The notes under the pieces: model-generated | Told to the model about the DNA's origin: nothing | Seen by the model: the letters and a program-made list of their open reading frames with translations, nothing else | The model's database searches: none | Translations under genes and position numbers: made by a program | From: Lachnospiraceae bacterium | GTDB lineage: Bacteria; Bacillota; Clostridia; Lachnospirales; Lachnospiraceae | DNA length: 64,000 nt | Assembly (NCBI GenBank): GCA_902363555.1 | Contig: CABJAM010000005.1 | Coordinates: forward strand, 62,001-126,000 | Direction of reading: 5' to 3' | Shown: one piece after another, positions 25,144 through 34,229 of the stretch | Position numbering within the stretch: position 1 is the stretch's first letter | How the letters are laid out: every line of letters starts with the position of its first letter

Positions 25144-26832
25144 TTAGCATTCACTTAAAATGCCGGCAATCTCCTCCACACCCTTTTTACCGAAAAACAC
25201 CTGCGCATCATTAACGATCATACAGGGAACGCTCATCACCTTATACTTTTCCTTCAACTGTGGAAAATGGGCCAGATCAAACATTTCTGCTTCGATGTTT
25301 TCCGAAACAGCCGCCGCTTTCTGGGCAGACATGACAGTTTCCGGGCACATGGTGCAGGACAGGGAAACAAGCACCTTTATATTCAGATTTTTGTCCAGCT
25401 TTTTCAATCTTTCCTCCGTCTCCAGGTCGATCTGCTGTCCGGGCCCGGCCACGTTATACAAAGCGATCACAAAGGAATTGAACTCATGGCCTCCCGGTAC
25501 GCCATGGAACCATATACCGCTGCTGCTCCCGTCCTCCCGGCAAACCTCGATTCCCGGCAGGATATGCCTCCGGCGCTCACCGGAGCTTCCTTGCGGCTTA
25601 TCCGCCCGCTCCCAGCGGACCATGTCACTTACAGGCTCAAGCTCCCGCAAAAATCCTATAATTTCTCCGGACAGCGGACTGTCATCCAGCCATGCCTTTA
25701 AAATCACCTTACTCTGGAACCTGGCAAATATCCCTTCAAGCTGCTGGCGGATTCCGGAATCCAGGAAGCCCTCCTCCCGGTGGTCTTCCGAAGCATGGTC
25801 TAAAGTCTGCGCCTGTCCGGAAGTGTCTAAATCCTTGGCAGCCGCATCTTCCCCCCGCTCTACAACAAGGTCGGGGATTTCCAGACGTTCGTGCAGTTCT
25901 GAAAGGTACTTTTCCAGTGACGTAGCTGCCGTTGCACCGTCGGACACCGCGGTCACCACCTGCCGAAGATTTTTCACGCAAACATCACCGGCGGCATAGA
26001 CACCGTCCAGACTTGTTTTCTGGTTTTCATCGGTGACAATGTAGCCCTGGGAAGTTTTTTCCAATGCCGCTCCGATCCAGTCCGTATTGGGCACATAGCC
26101 TGCAAACACAAATATACCGAAGGCCCCATCAGCGCCAGCCTCATGGGTCCACTCCTCCCCGGTGGCATTATTGTGGAATCTGGCATAGCTCACCATGGAA
26201 TCGCCGCCCACCTCCACAAGCTCCGTTTCAAAAATAGTCTGTATTTTTTCCTGACCCTTCAGCTTGTCGGATACAGTCCTTGCGCATGTGAAATCCGGTT
26301 CACGAACGATCATCGTCACCTTTTTGGCATACTTGGTCAAAAACAAACCTTCCTCCACAGCCGCAAAGCCGCCGCCGATGACAAAGACCTCCATGCCGGT
26401 GAAAAATTCGCCGTCGCAGGTGGCGCAATAAGCCACGCCTCGGCCCTGAAATTCCCGTTCCCCCTTAAATCCCAGCTTTCTCGGATTGGCTCCGGTAGCC
26501 AAAACAACGCCCAGCGCCTTGTAATCCCCTTTGGTTGTATGAAGCACCTTAATATCATTGGACAACTCCATATCAAGAACCTCGCCAATGGCAAACTGGG
26601 CGCCAAAGCTTACGGCCTGTCGGCGCATGCGCTCCGTCAGCTCTTTGCCGCTGGTCTTTTCAACGCCCGGATAATTGACGATTTCTTCAGTAATCGTAAT
26701 CTGACCACCGATGCCCGCCTTTTCAAGCACCAGCACCCGGTATTTGGCCCGGGCCATATAGATTGCGGCAGAAAGCCCCGCCGGACCGCCGCCGACAATA
26801 ACAACGTCATAGAGATTTTCATTTATTTCCAT
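25144..26832 (-). CDS. AhpF-like reductase: thioredoxin reductase fused to C-terminal redoxin domains
   Basis: A 562-residue flavoprotein. Residues 1-310 form a thioredoxin reductase: FAD motif GGGPAGL, active-site Cys136/Cys139 (YCATCD), NADPH-binding GGGFAA and C-terminal GDVCVKNLRQVVTA. A charged linker (about 320-360) leads to two thioredoxin-like folds like the AhpF N-terminal domain (WFHGVPGGHEFNSFV) with a CxxC at 493/496 (SCTMC). So the AhpF parts are present in reversed order. It probably passes electrons from NAD(P)H to the AhpC next door. A terminator (26965) and about 320 bp separate the two genes. Confidence 0.85.
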   Translation of the reverse strand: MEINENLYDVVIVGGGPAGLSAAIYMARAKYRVLVLEKAGIGGQITITEEIVNYPGVEKTSGKELTERMRRQAVSFGAQFAIGEVLDMELSNDIKVLHTTKGDYKALGVVLATGANPRKLGFKGEREFQGRGVAYCATCDGEFFTGMEVFVIGGGFAAVEEGLFLTKYAKKVTMIVREPDFTCARTVSDKLKGQEKIQTIFETELVEVGGDSMVSYARFHNNATGEEWTHEAGADGAFGIFVFAGYVPNTDWIGAALEKTSQGYIVTDENQKTSLDGVYAAGDVCVKNLRQVVTAVSDGATAATSLEKYLSELHERLEIPDLVVERGEDAAAKDLDTSGQAQTLDHASEDHREEGFLDSGIRQQLEGIFARFQSKVILKAWLDDSPLSGEIIGFLRELEPVSDMVRWERADKPQGSSGERRRHILPGIEVCREDGSSSGIWFHGVPGGHEFNSFVIALYNVAGPGQQIDLETEERLKKLDKNLNIKVLVSLSCTMCPETVMSAQKAAAVSENIEAEMFDLAHFPQLKEKYKVMSVPCMIVNDAQVFFGKKGVEEIAGILSEC

Positions 26833-26886
26833 AGTATCAAGTATCGTCCTTTCCTGTTTATTATTTATAAAATATTATCTTTCTCC

Positions 26887-26950
26887 GTCACCGTTCAGAG
26901 GGGCCGACGGCTACTTTTCTCCGTTGCAGCTCAAAGGGCTAAACGGTGAC
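26887..26950. repeat. Double copy of the short palindromic repeat
   Basis: GTCACCGTT at 26887 pairs with AACGGTGAC at 26942-26950. Inside are two units of the GTTCAGAGGGGCCGA type found elsewhere (2423, 33056). It lies in the leader of the AhpF-like gene. Confidence 0.5.
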
Positions 26951-26964
26951 TTTTCTCCGCCTTT

Positions 26965-27000
26965 TAAAAACCCCGCCTCACATAAGTGCAAGACGGGGAT
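26965..27000 (-). terminator. Terminator of ahpC
   Basis: On the minus strand CCCCGTCT and AGGCGGGG enclose a 12-nt loop and are followed by TTTTTAAAA. It ends the ahpC transcript after the 34-bp repeats. Confidence 0.75.
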
Positions 27001-27050
27001 GGAGGAACCGTTTTATTCCTCTAAACTATTACGGATTGAGAGAATTTGGC

Positions 27051-27154
27051 TTAAATCAAGTCGACCAGAGCCAAATCCGGCGGCTTAGAGCAGACCGATT
27101 GGAGCCAAGATCGTTGTCTTAGAACAGACCGGCCAGAGCCAGGCCCGGCGGCTT
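27051..27154 (-). repeat. 34-bp tandem repeats derived from the ahpC 3' end
   Basis: The stop trinucleotide of ahpC (27153-27155) and three further TTA sites on the plus strand (27119, 27085, 27051) are spaced exactly 34 bp apart. Each unit resembles the last codons of ahpC plus stop (minus-strand pattern TTGGCTCT..TCGGTCTGCTCTAA). Identity between units is partial, so the expansion is not recent. Confidence 0.7.
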
Positions 27155-27716
27155 AGAGCAGGCCAACCAGATCCAGACTCGGTTTGAGTGTTTCAGCTCC
27201 CGGCTGCCATTTGGCCGGGCACACCTGGTCGCCGTGAGCAGCCACGAACTGGGATGCCTGTACGCGGCGGAACAGCTCGTCCGCATTTCTGCCCACATTT
27301 CCGGCGATAACCTCGTAGGCCACGATCTTTCCTTCCGGATTCACAATGAAGCTGCCCCGCTCCGCCAGGCCGTCCTCCTCGATAAGAACATCAAAATCTC
27401 TGGCCAGTGCGGCTGTCGGGTCGGCCAGCATCGGGTACTGGATCTTCTGTATCGTTTTGGACACATCATGCCATGCCTTATGAACAAAATGGGTATCGCA
27501 GGATACACTGTAAATTTCACAGCCGATCTCCTTAAACTCATTATATTTATTAGCCAGATCCTCCAGCTCGGTGGGGCACACAAAGGTGAAATCCGCAGGA
27601 TAGAAGAAAAACACGCTCCATTTTCCTAAAACATCATCCTTTGTAATTGTCTTAAATTCTCCATTAACATATGCCTGAACTTTAAAATCACTGATTTCTT
27701 TATTAATAAGTGACAT
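27153..27716 (-). CDS. ahpC: Peroxiredoxin AhpC
   Basis: A 187-residue typical 2-Cys peroxiredoxin, the same length as enteric AhpC. The peroxidatic Cys47 is in FTFVCPTEL and the resolving Cys166 in GDQVCPAKW. It reduces hydrogen peroxide and organic hydroperoxides and would be recharged by the AhpF-like protein at 25144. AGGAGG precedes the ATG. A strong promoter with TTGACA and TATTAT lies upstream, while a terminator follows the gene. Confidence 0.95.
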   Translation of the reverse strand: MSLINKEISDFKVQAYVNGEFKTITKDDVLGKWSVFFFYPADFTFVCPTELEDLANKYNEFKEIGCEIYSVSCDTHFVHKAWHDVSKTIQKIQYPMLADPTAALARDFDVLIEEDGLAERGSFIVNPEGKIVAYEVIAGNVGRNADELFRRVQASQFVAAHGDQVCPAKWQPGAETLKPSLDLVGLL

Positions 27717-27777
27717 ATCATTACCTCCTAAAGTGTATTGCTATTTATTATGGGTTAGTTATTTCTAACTTATGCAT

Positions 27778-27806
27778 ATAATACACATAAATTTTACTTT
27801 TGTCAA
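27778..27806 (-). promoter_or_regulatory. ahpC promoter
   Basis: On the minus strand TTGACA (27801-27806) and TATTAT (27778-27783) are exactly 17 bp apart. The AT-rich flanks could hold a PerR site, but no clear match to its consensus is seen. Confidence 0.7.
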
Positions 27807-28036
27807 TAAATAATAATGAGAACTTTTATCGTTTTTATAGTCAAAATAAAACCTGGGCCAGAATCTCAGTCATTCCCAGGATTTTGTTGATCGGCGGTCA
27901 TTATGAACGGTCATTCGCCCCGCGCAAAAGCATGTCTGCGAAGCAACGGCGTAGCGGACCCTACGACGAACTTTGCAGACACGCTTCTGGCGTGGATAGC
28001 GCGTGCTCATTGCTGTAAATCCACTACTATGCCGTA
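27807..28036. other. Intergenic region with hairpins
   Basis: No gene. CCTGGG and CCCAGG pair around 27853-27880. GCATGTCTGC near 27930 pairs with GCAGACACGC near 27980, enclosing a GCGAAGCAACG word also present in the 83-bp repeats. These lie after the alarmone synthetase gene and may be its end structure. Confidence 0.4.
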
Positions 28037-28645
28037 CTAATCACCGGCCAGCTTCCCCACCTCATTATACTGCTCAAAGCGTTTCTCGATCTTTGCAAGC
28101 ATGTTGGCGTATTCCCGCAGCTCCTCGGTGAGCAGCGCCTTATCCTCCCGCTTCTTTTTGTAGCAGATCCGGTGCTCCATACTGGCCCAGAAATCCATGG
28201 ACATTGTCCGAAACTGTACCTCCACCGGGAAATATTCCATCCCATCCAGACAGTACACCGGAACGCCCACGATTAAATGATAGCTGCGGTAGCCGTTGGC
28301 TTTAGGCGCCGCTATGTAATCGCTCTCCCGGATAACGATCAGATCCGCCTGCCCTTTTAGAATATCCACCAGATTATAAATATCATCCACGTAATAGCAG
28401 ATGACACGCACACCGGCAATGTCCTGAAGATAATCCTTGGCGTTATCCACCGTCGCTTCTTTTTCCTTTTTCTTTAGCTTTTCTTCAATACTTTTCTTCT
28501 TTTTAATTCGGTCCTGAATATTGTGAATGGGCCGGTAATCATACGGCTCGTACAAATTATGGTTCAACACATCCAGACGGGTCAGCAGCATCTGCTTCGC
28601 GTCCTCATAAGACTGTACAAATTCATAGTACTGTTCATCAGTCAT
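28037..28645 (-). CDS. Small alarmone synthetase (RelA/SpoT domain only)
   Basis: A 202-residue protein made of the (p)ppGpp synthetase domain, without the hydrolase or regulatory domains of Rel. Motifs: GVRVICYYVDDIY, ANGYRSYHL, PVEVQFRTMSMDFWASMEH. It would transfer pyrophosphate from ATP to GTP or GDP, like RelP/RelQ. GGAGGAG is 7-8 bp before the ATG. A coiled basic segment (KKKKSIEEKLKKKEKE, about 48-63) is inserted before the active site. Single gene on the minus strand. Confidence 0.85.
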   Translation of the reverse strand: MTDEQYYEFVQSYEDAKQMLLTRLDVLNHNLYEPYDYRPIHNIQDRIKKKKSIEEKLKKKEKEATVDNAKDYLQDIAGVRVICYYVDDIYNLVDILKGQADLIVIRESDYIAAPKANGYRSYHLIVGVPVYCLDGMEYFPVEVQFRTMSMDFWASMEHRICYKKKREDKALLTEELREYANMLAKIEKRFEQYNEVGKLAGD

Positions 28646-28666
28646 AAGCTTACTCCTCCTGACTGG

Positions 28667-28701
28667 CGCGGTATCTGTTTAAAATGGCATATACCGCGTG
28701 A
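28667..28701. terminator. Hairpin after the mannan operon
   Basis: CGCGGTAT and ATACCGCG form an 8-bp stem between the last gene of the mannan operon (ends 28826) and the alarmone synthetase start. It has no T-run, so it could be either a weak end signal or a leader structure. Confidence 0.35.
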
Positions 28702-28825
28702 CTTGCTGTTACTCACAAATATTGCCATTATTATCATACCGTTGAAATGTGTTGAATTGATGTCCGCTTTCTTATGAAATTATAAATTTTTAATACCCAC
28801 AGAAAGAACATCGGAGCGAATAATC

Positions 28826-29572
28826 TCAGGAGTGCTGCTCCATCAAAAAGCGGATGAAAGCCTCATTTCTGCCACCATTTTTCTGGGTTTTGGGAAAGAC
28901 AAGCACCTGTCGGCCATAAGCCTCCTGCACCTCTTTATCCGCGGATGCCGCAAAATAAGCCGGGTCGAAATCTGTTCCGTCCATAAAAAGCCCAAACAAA
29001 TGCTGTTCCCCCCAGACATCTGTGCCGTAGCAGAAACGCCCGGAATAAGTATTTAAAAAGTCTTCCGGCAAAATAAGTTCTAAATCATAAAAATAAGTAT
29101 CCAGACCGTTACAGTAATTTAAAAAGTCCTCCGGAATCACCGCCGCATCGATCACGCCGCCGGACAGGTTCAAAAAGAACTTGTCATAAGTGGAATAATC
29201 CGCCGCCGGACTGCCATCGGCATAGAGCATCTGATCGGTCTGCTCATCGTAAAGATAGGGAATATTATAATTGGAATCCACAACCACCTTTTCACTGCGT
29301 GGATTCAGCGCCCAGAACACCGAAAGCGCCTCCATCATGTTTTTATCCCGCTCCACGTCCATGATCTCATTGACGATGGCAAAGTTATAAACGGCCTTCT
29401 GATTATTAAATATGAGCTGCCATAAAATCCCCGCCACCGCCGCCACGAAAAGGACAAGAAAGCCGATGTGCACTTTATAGTATTCCAAAATATATTCCCG
29501 TTTTTCACGCGGAGCCATTTTGGACATTTTCTTTTTCTCAGCCGTCATTTTCTGCCGCAGTCCGTTAAACAC
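28826..29572 (-). CDS. Hypothetical single-pass membrane protein next to DUF624 protein
   Basis: A 248-residue protein with a basic N terminus, one membrane helix (about 33-55, VHIGFLVLFVAAVAGILW) and an extracytoplasmic domain of about 190 residues. I do not recognise the family. The start is a GTG at 29572 with AGGAGG 9 bp upstream, overlapping the DUF624 stop, which argues for coupled translation. Its position at the end of the mannan operon, joined to a YesL-type gene, is common in Firmicutes sugar loci, but no role is known. Confidence 0.7.
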   Translation of the reverse strand: MFNGLRQKMTAEKKKMSKMAPREKREYILEYYKVHIGFLVLFVAAVAGILWQLIFNNQKAVYNFAIVNEIMDVERDKNMMEALSVFWALNPRSEKVVVDSNYNIPYLYDEQTDQMLYADGSPAADYSTYDKFFLNLSGGVIDAAVIPEDFLNYCNGLDTYFYDLELILPEDFLNTYSGRFCYGTDVWGEQHLFGLFMDGTDFDPAYFAASADKEVQEAYGRQVLVFPKTQKNGGRNEAFIRFLMEQHS

Positions 29573-30263
29573 AAGTGTTTTCCTCCTGTGCCGCAATTTT
29601 TCCGTCCGCCGGAAATTCCTTCTCAGAAGCAGCTCCCGCGCTGGGGGCTGTTTCAAGATCCTCCAAATACTTTTCAAAACGGGAACGGACATAAAATGAC
29701 CACGGATAAGCCAGAATAATGATCCCGATAAAAAGTGCAGGCATCCACAGCGTAAAAAAGTATTCCATTAAAAGCATCGTGTAGCCGATCGTTACAACAC
29801 CCATGGACAGACTCACAGGAAAATATTTCATAGCGAACAAAAAAGCATTTTTATACATATTTTTCAGCGAATTTTCAAATTTGGCCAGGAGCGGAAACAG
29901 CCAGCCGGCGGCCATGGCCACAAATGCCAGCAATACAAAGGTCGCCGTGACAAACATGGGCTTTTGCTCGCTCCCGGAGGCATTCCATATTTCCAGATCC
30001 ACAATCAGCACGGCCACGATCAGCAGTAGGATGACACCGGCCAGCGATGACTTTTTAAAATTACTTTTGAATACATTTATATACATTCGGGTCACAGGCC
30101 CCTCCTCATCCTTACTCATCGCCATCAGCACCGTGTAGAGCGCCGTAAATGACGCGCCCATGGTAATGACAGGGAGCGACGTGATAATGCATAAAACATT
30201 CAGCAGACACAGATCGAACAGCTTCGTCATTTTTCTGCTAAACAGGCTGTTTAATGAAAACAT
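29565..30263 (-). CDS. DUF624/YesL family membrane protein
   Basis: A 232-residue membrane protein with about five helices and the YesL signature near the N terminus (LCLLNVLCIITSLPVITMGASFTALY). The family is often found in carbohydrate ABC operons of Firmicutes, but its function is not known. The C-terminal 25 residues are hydrophilic. It follows manA by 54 bp and overlaps the next gene, so it belongs to the mannan operon. Confidence 0.8.
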   Translation of the reverse strand: MFSLNSLFSRKMTKLFDLCLLNVLCIITSLPVITMGASFTALYTVLMAMSKDEEGPVTRMYINVFKSNFKKSSLAGVILLLIVAVLIVDLEIWNASGSEQKPMFVTATFVLLAFVAMAAGWLFPLLAKFENSLKNMYKNAFLFAMKYFPVSLSMGVVTIGYTMLLMEYFFTLWMPALFIGIIILAYPWSFYVRSRFEKYLEDLETAPSAGAASEKEFPADGKIAAQEENTCV

Positions 30264-30317
30264 GGAATCTCCTCCTTAAAATTCATGCAATCTGCCATTG
30301 AGCGTGCAGCCACCCGG

Positions 30318-31259
30318 TCAGACCGTTGTCAAAAGCGCCTCGCAGACGCCCCGGATCTTATATGTACCGGTTCCCGCCGGAATAAAAAGGCTGTCGCCCT
30401 TTTGAAATTCCACACAGTCCTCCATGGCGGACACCGTGCCCTGGCCATCCAGTATAAGGATACTTAAAAATGAGCGTTCATCCACCCTGCCTGAAATCTC
30501 CTGGACATAGCTGCCGTCCATGACCAGCTTGTCCACGGTAAAATACCGGCAGGAACCCAGATGGTAGGCAAAGCTCTGGGGGCAGCTCATCGGTGCTGTG
30601 TGTGTCACCTGCAGCGCCTTATCCACCTGCAGCGGCCTTGGCCTGCCGTTTTGGTCTATGCGTCCATAATCGTAAACACGATAGGTCACATTGGAATTTT
30701 GCTGGATTTCGGCAATGACAATGCCCGCCCCGATGGCATGGATGGTGCCTGCATTTATAAAAAACACGTCGCCCTTTTTAACCTGTACTTTATTTAAAAC
30801 CTCGGTCAATGTGTTATTTTCAATCCGTTCTTTAAACTCTTCCTCAGAGACTTCCCTGGAAAAGCCAAAATAAAGGCTTGCTCCCGGCTCACAATCCACC
30901 ACATACCACATCTCTGTTTTACCATATTGGTGCTCATTTTTCAATGCATAATCGTCACTGGGATGAACCTGGATGGATAAATCCTGCTTTGCATCTATAA
31001 ATTTAATAAGTACCGGGAAGTTTTCAAAGTCCGAGCCATGGGTTCCAAGGACGGAGCGGCCAAACCAGTCGATATAGTCGGTCAGCGTTTTTCCTGCATA
31101 TGCGCCGTTGCCGATCCGGCTGGCGCCATCCGGATGACAGGACAGCTCCCACGTCTCCGCAAGTTTATTTCCGGTATACTCTTTATTAAAGTCCGTCATC
31201 AGCTTTGTTCCGCCCCAAAGATAATCTTTGCAGGCGGGAATCAGTTTTAAAATTGCCAT
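30318..31259 (-). CDS. manA: Mannose-6-phosphate isomerase, type I
   Basis: A 313-residue zinc enzyme converting mannose 6-phosphate to fructose 6-phosphate. Metal-site motifs are IQVHPSDDYAL (about 92-102), KTEMWYVVDC and FINAGTIHAIG. The N terminus KLIPACKDYLWGG is the family hallmark. The first ATG (31271) also is in frame; I prefer 31259. In this operon it takes the product of the phosphohexomutase into glycolysis. Confidence 0.9.
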   Translation of the reverse strand: MAILKLIPACKDYLWGGTKLMTDFNKEYTGNKLAETWELSCHPDGASRIGNGAYAGKTLTDYIDWFGRSVLGTHGSDFENFPVLIKFIDAKQDLSIQVHPSDDYALKNEHQYGKTEMWYVVDCEPGASLYFGFSREVSEEEFKERIENNTLTEVLNKVQVKKGDVFFINAGTIHAIGAGIVIAEIQQNSNVTYRVYDYGRIDQNGRPRPLQVDKALQVTHTAPMSCPQSFAYHLGSCRYFTVDKLVMDGSYVQEISGRVDERSFLSILILDGQGTVSAMEDCVEFQKGDSLFIPAGTGTYKIRGVCEALLTTV

Positions 31260-31290
31260 TACCTGTTGCATCCCTTCTGTCTAAAACTTT

Positions 31291-33018
31291 TTATTTCTTC
31301 AGGTCCTCCAGTACAGCGTCCAGCTTTTTTTGCGCGTCCTCCATGGACGCTCCCCGGACACCGGCGTAGTATTTGATCTTCGGCTCTGTTCCGGATGGCC
31401 GGACGCAAACCCAGCCGTCCTCCTCCAGGTCAAAATAAAGCACATTGGACGCCAAAAGACCGGTTGGACGCACCTGGCCGTCAGTGATGTTTTTTATGGT
31501 TTTTTCCTTGTAGTCACGGATTGCTCTCACACTCAGCCCTCCGACCGAAACCGGCGGATGTTTGCGCATACGCTCCATAAGCTGCGCCATCTCCCCGGTT
31601 CCCCGGGCGCCTTTAAAGCTTCTTGTAAACAGGGCTTCTTTATAATAGCCGTATTTCTCATACAGATGGAGCATCCGATCCCAGAGCGTTTTTCCGTGCT
31701 GAGCGTAAAAGGCAGCAGCCTCGCACAGCGCCATGACAGCCACACAGGCATCCTTATCCCGGGCATGGGTACCTACAAGGCAGCCGTAGCTTTCCTCAAA
31801 GCCAAACAAATATTCATAGCTGCCCGTCTCCTCAAAAATCCGGATCTGCTCCCCGATATATTTAAATCCGGTCAATGTCTCCATGCAGGCGACATCATAA
31901 GCCCTGGCCACCGCCCCGGCCATATTTGACGAGACGATGGTTGTGACGATGGCTCCATTTTCCGGAAGCCTTCCCAGCGCCTTTTTCTGAGACAGCTCAT
32001 ATTCACACAGGAGCAGACCGGACATATTGCCTGTAAGCTCCATATATTCCCCACTCTCCGAATCTTTTACATAGACGCCCAGCCGGTCCGCATCCGGGTC
32101 CGTGGCCAGTACAAGATCGGCATCCACGGTTTTGGCCAGGTCAAGGGCCAGTGTAAACGCCTTTTTATCCTCCGGATTGGGGGAAGTGACCGTGGGGAAG
32201 CTGCCATCCGGCTTTTCCTGCGCTTCAACCACATAGACCTGTTCAAAACCAAGCTCCCTTAATATCCGGCGCACAGGAATATTTCCGGTGCCATGAAGCG
32301 GCGTATAGACAATTTTAATCCGGGAAGCCATCGCCTTTATAGCCTCGGGATGAAGCACCAGCTTTTTTAGCGCTTCCATATATAAATCATCGATTTCACG
32401 GCCGATCACCTGATACCGTCCGACCTTTATGGCGTCCTCCCGGTCCATCGTCTTAACCGCATCAAAGCCGGAAACCCGGTTCACCTTTTCAATGATCTGC
32501 ACATCCCTGGGATAAGTGATCTGGGCGCCATCCTCCCAATAAACCTTATAGCCGTTATATTCCGGCGGATTGTGGCTGGCAGTAATGACAATACCGGCGA
32601 TACAGCCCAGTGTGCGCAGCGCAAAGGAAAGCTCCGGCGTGGGGCGCAGACTTTCAAAAATATACGCCCGGATATGATTGGCCGCCAGACACCGGGCGGC
32701 TTCGTCCGCAAATTCCGGCGACATATTTCTGGAATCAAAGGCAATGGCCACGCCCTTTTCAGCTCCGCCCTGACCGGTAATGTAATCCGCAAGCCCCTGG
32801 GTGGCCTTACGGACAGTATAAATGTTCATGCGATTCGTTCCCGCACCCAGCACGCCCCTTAATCCTCCGGTGCCAAACTCCAGATCCTTATAAAAGCGGT
32901 CCATAATCTCATCCGTATCATTTTGGATGGCTCTCAGTTCATTTTGTGTGGCCGCATCAAAAACCGGTGATTCACACCAGAATCTGTACCTTTCCATGAC
33001 TTCTTTATTCATTTCCAT
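31291..33018 (-). CDS. Phosphohexomutase (phosphoglucomutase/phosphomannomutase)
   Basis: A 575-residue alpha-D-phosphohexomutase. The phosphoserine is Ser148 in TASHNPPEYNGY, the metal loop is DPDADRLG, the sugar loop GFEESYG and the phosphate loop RPSGTEPKIKYY. The length matches PgcA-type enzymes. It would turn mannose 1-phosphate and glucose 1-phosphate from the GH130 reactions into 6-phosphates. The ATG at 33018 has AAGGAG 7 bp upstream. It is 31 bp from manA. Confidence 0.9.
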   Translation of the reverse strand: MEMNKEVMERYRFWCESPVFDAATQNELRAIQNDTDEIMDRFYKDLEFGTGGLRGVLGAGTNRMNIYTVRKATQGLADYITGQGGAEKGVAIAFDSRNMSPEFADEAARCLAANHIRAYIFESLRPTPELSFALRTLGCIAGIVITASHNPPEYNGYKVYWEDGAQITYPRDVQIIEKVNRVSGFDAVKTMDREDAIKVGRYQVIGREIDDLYMEALKKLVLHPEAIKAMASRIKIVYTPLHGTGNIPVRRILRELGFEQVYVVEAQEKPDGSFPTVTSPNPEDKKAFTLALDLAKTVDADLVLATDPDADRLGVYVKDSESGEYMELTGNMSGLLLCEYELSQKKALGRLPENGAIVTTIVSSNMAGAVARAYDVACMETLTGFKYIGEQIRIFEETGSYEYLFGFEESYGCLVGTHARDKDACVAVMALCEAAAFYAQHGKTLWDRMLHLYEKYGYYKEALFTRSFKGARGTGEMAQLMERMRKHPPVSVGGLSVRAIRDYKEKTIKNITDGQVRPTGLLASNVLYFDLEEDGWVCVRPSGTEPKIKYYAGVRGASMEDAQKKLDAVLEDLKK

Positions 33019-33055
33019 ATTTATCTCCTTCATAACCAGGTAAGCCTGGACAAAT

Positions 33056-33085
33056 CGTTACAGTTCAGAGGGGCCGGGCGGTTAC
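33056..33085. repeat. Short palindromic-type intergenic repeat
   Basis: GTTACAGTTCAGAGGGGCCG followed by GGCGGTTAC, nearly the same as 2423-2451. The pairing is imperfect here. It lies in the 101-bp gap between the CE17-like esterase gene and the mutase gene within the operon. Confidence 0.45.
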
Positions 33086-33119
33086 GGCAGACTAACGGTA
33101 TCCTCAGCCGCCGCAGACA

Positions 33120-34229
33120 TCAGGATGCGATCACCGCCACAAGATAAAACGGACGGACATCCGTCTCATGGGCCTCGCTGATGACGATTTCCAGCCGGTG
33201 AACCTTATCCTCACCGTGATGGATCAGTTTTTCAATATACAGGCAGTCGCCCCAGTCCTCATCAAAATTACCATCAAGTAATACGGGGTGGTCCGTATCC
33301 CCGTCGATCACTGCGATCGCTGCTGGTACCGGATGGCGGACAGATTTTCGATACTGGACAGCCAGACAACTGCACCGGATATCAAAGGTGATTTTATTTC
33401 CCTTTTCCCAGGCCAGCCAGCCGTTTTTATACAGATCCAGCAGCCCGGCCTTCGGCGCCGTATCCACCATAAAGCCTTCGGTTTTATAGCACAGGCTGTC
33501 CTTTTGATACAGACGGCTATTTTCATAGGCATTTTTTGTCAACGGCTCCGGCAGCGCCGCTTCTGTTTCTATGTGGCCTAAATCTGCCAGTACCTGGTCA
33601 AGAAAATACCGCAGCGCCCCGGCCACATAGTTATGCCCCAGATCATTGGGATGAAGATCATCCGGTGTCAACTGCCGGGCTGTAAAAAGTCCATCCTCAA
33701 GCATGGGATAGATGGCGGATTTCATGCTGATGCACGGCAGATCATACCAGGCACCGATGCGGTTATGGTATTCTTGTGCATTATGTCCATCGTTATAAAA
33801 TACATTGTTCATAATGATCACCGCAGGCCGGGAACTGCCGGTTAAAAGCCTGCGTATAACCCCCTCAAAGGTTTCCTCAAAAAAGGCATCGGCTGTATCA
33901 TTGACCGAAAAATCCACGATGACCACATCCGGCCGGAACGCCAGCAGATCTCTCTGCGCTCTGGCCACGCCATAATGGGAGGAGGTGCCGCCGATCCCCG
34001 CATTTATATATGTAAAATCTCCTTCCGCAAAATTCTCCTTCCACCACTCAAAAACGCGGTGCGCGTAACACAGCTTTGGTGAGGAGCTCAGACTCCCCTG
34101 AGTGATCGAACCGCCCAAAAATCCGATACAGAGCGTTTCTCCAGCCGCCGCCCGCGCCATACAGGCTTTCAGCCGAGCCAGGTTTCCACGGTGCACGATG
34201 CCATGCCGCAAATATTCCTGTACATTCAT
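33120..34229 (-). CDS. SGNH acetylesterase, CE17-like mannan esterase
   Basis: A 369-residue protein. Residues 35-215 form an SGNH hydrolase: Ser41 in GGSITQG, Gly in GIGGTSS, Asn110 in FSVND, and Asp190/His193 in TPDDLH. Residues about 235-369 form a beta-sandwich, as in the Roseburia mannan esterase RiCE17, which has a CBM35 there. It probably removes acetyl groups from imported manno-oligosaccharides in the cytosol; no signal peptide. The ATG overlaps the GH130 stop as TGATG. The CE17 assignment is inferred from layout and context. Confidence 0.75.
   Translation of the reverse strand: MNVQEYLRHGIVHRGNLARLKACMARAAAGETLCIGFLGGSITQGSLSSSPKLCYAHRVFEWWKENFAEGDFTYINAGIGGTSSHYGVARAQRDLLAFRPDVVIVDFSVNDTADAFFEETFEGVIRRLLTGSSRPAVIIMNNVFYNDGHNAQEYHNRIGAWYDLPCISMKSAIYPMLEDGLFTARQLTPDDLHPNDLGHNYVAGALRYFLDQVLADLGHIETEAALPEPLTKNAYENSRLYQKDSLCYKTEGFMVDTAPKAGLLDLYKNGWLAWEKGNKITFDIRCSCLAVQYRKSVRHPVPAAIAVIDGDTDHPVLLDGNFDEDWGDCLYIEKLIHHGEDKVHRLEIVISEAHETDVRPFYLVAVIAS

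Noticed and set aside
27051..27155. CRISPR array at the ahpC end
   Set aside because: The 34-bp units are direct tandem copies of the gene end with no spacers.
27778..27840. PerR box before ahpC
   Set aside because: The region is AT-rich but no good match to the 15-bp palindromic consensus was found.
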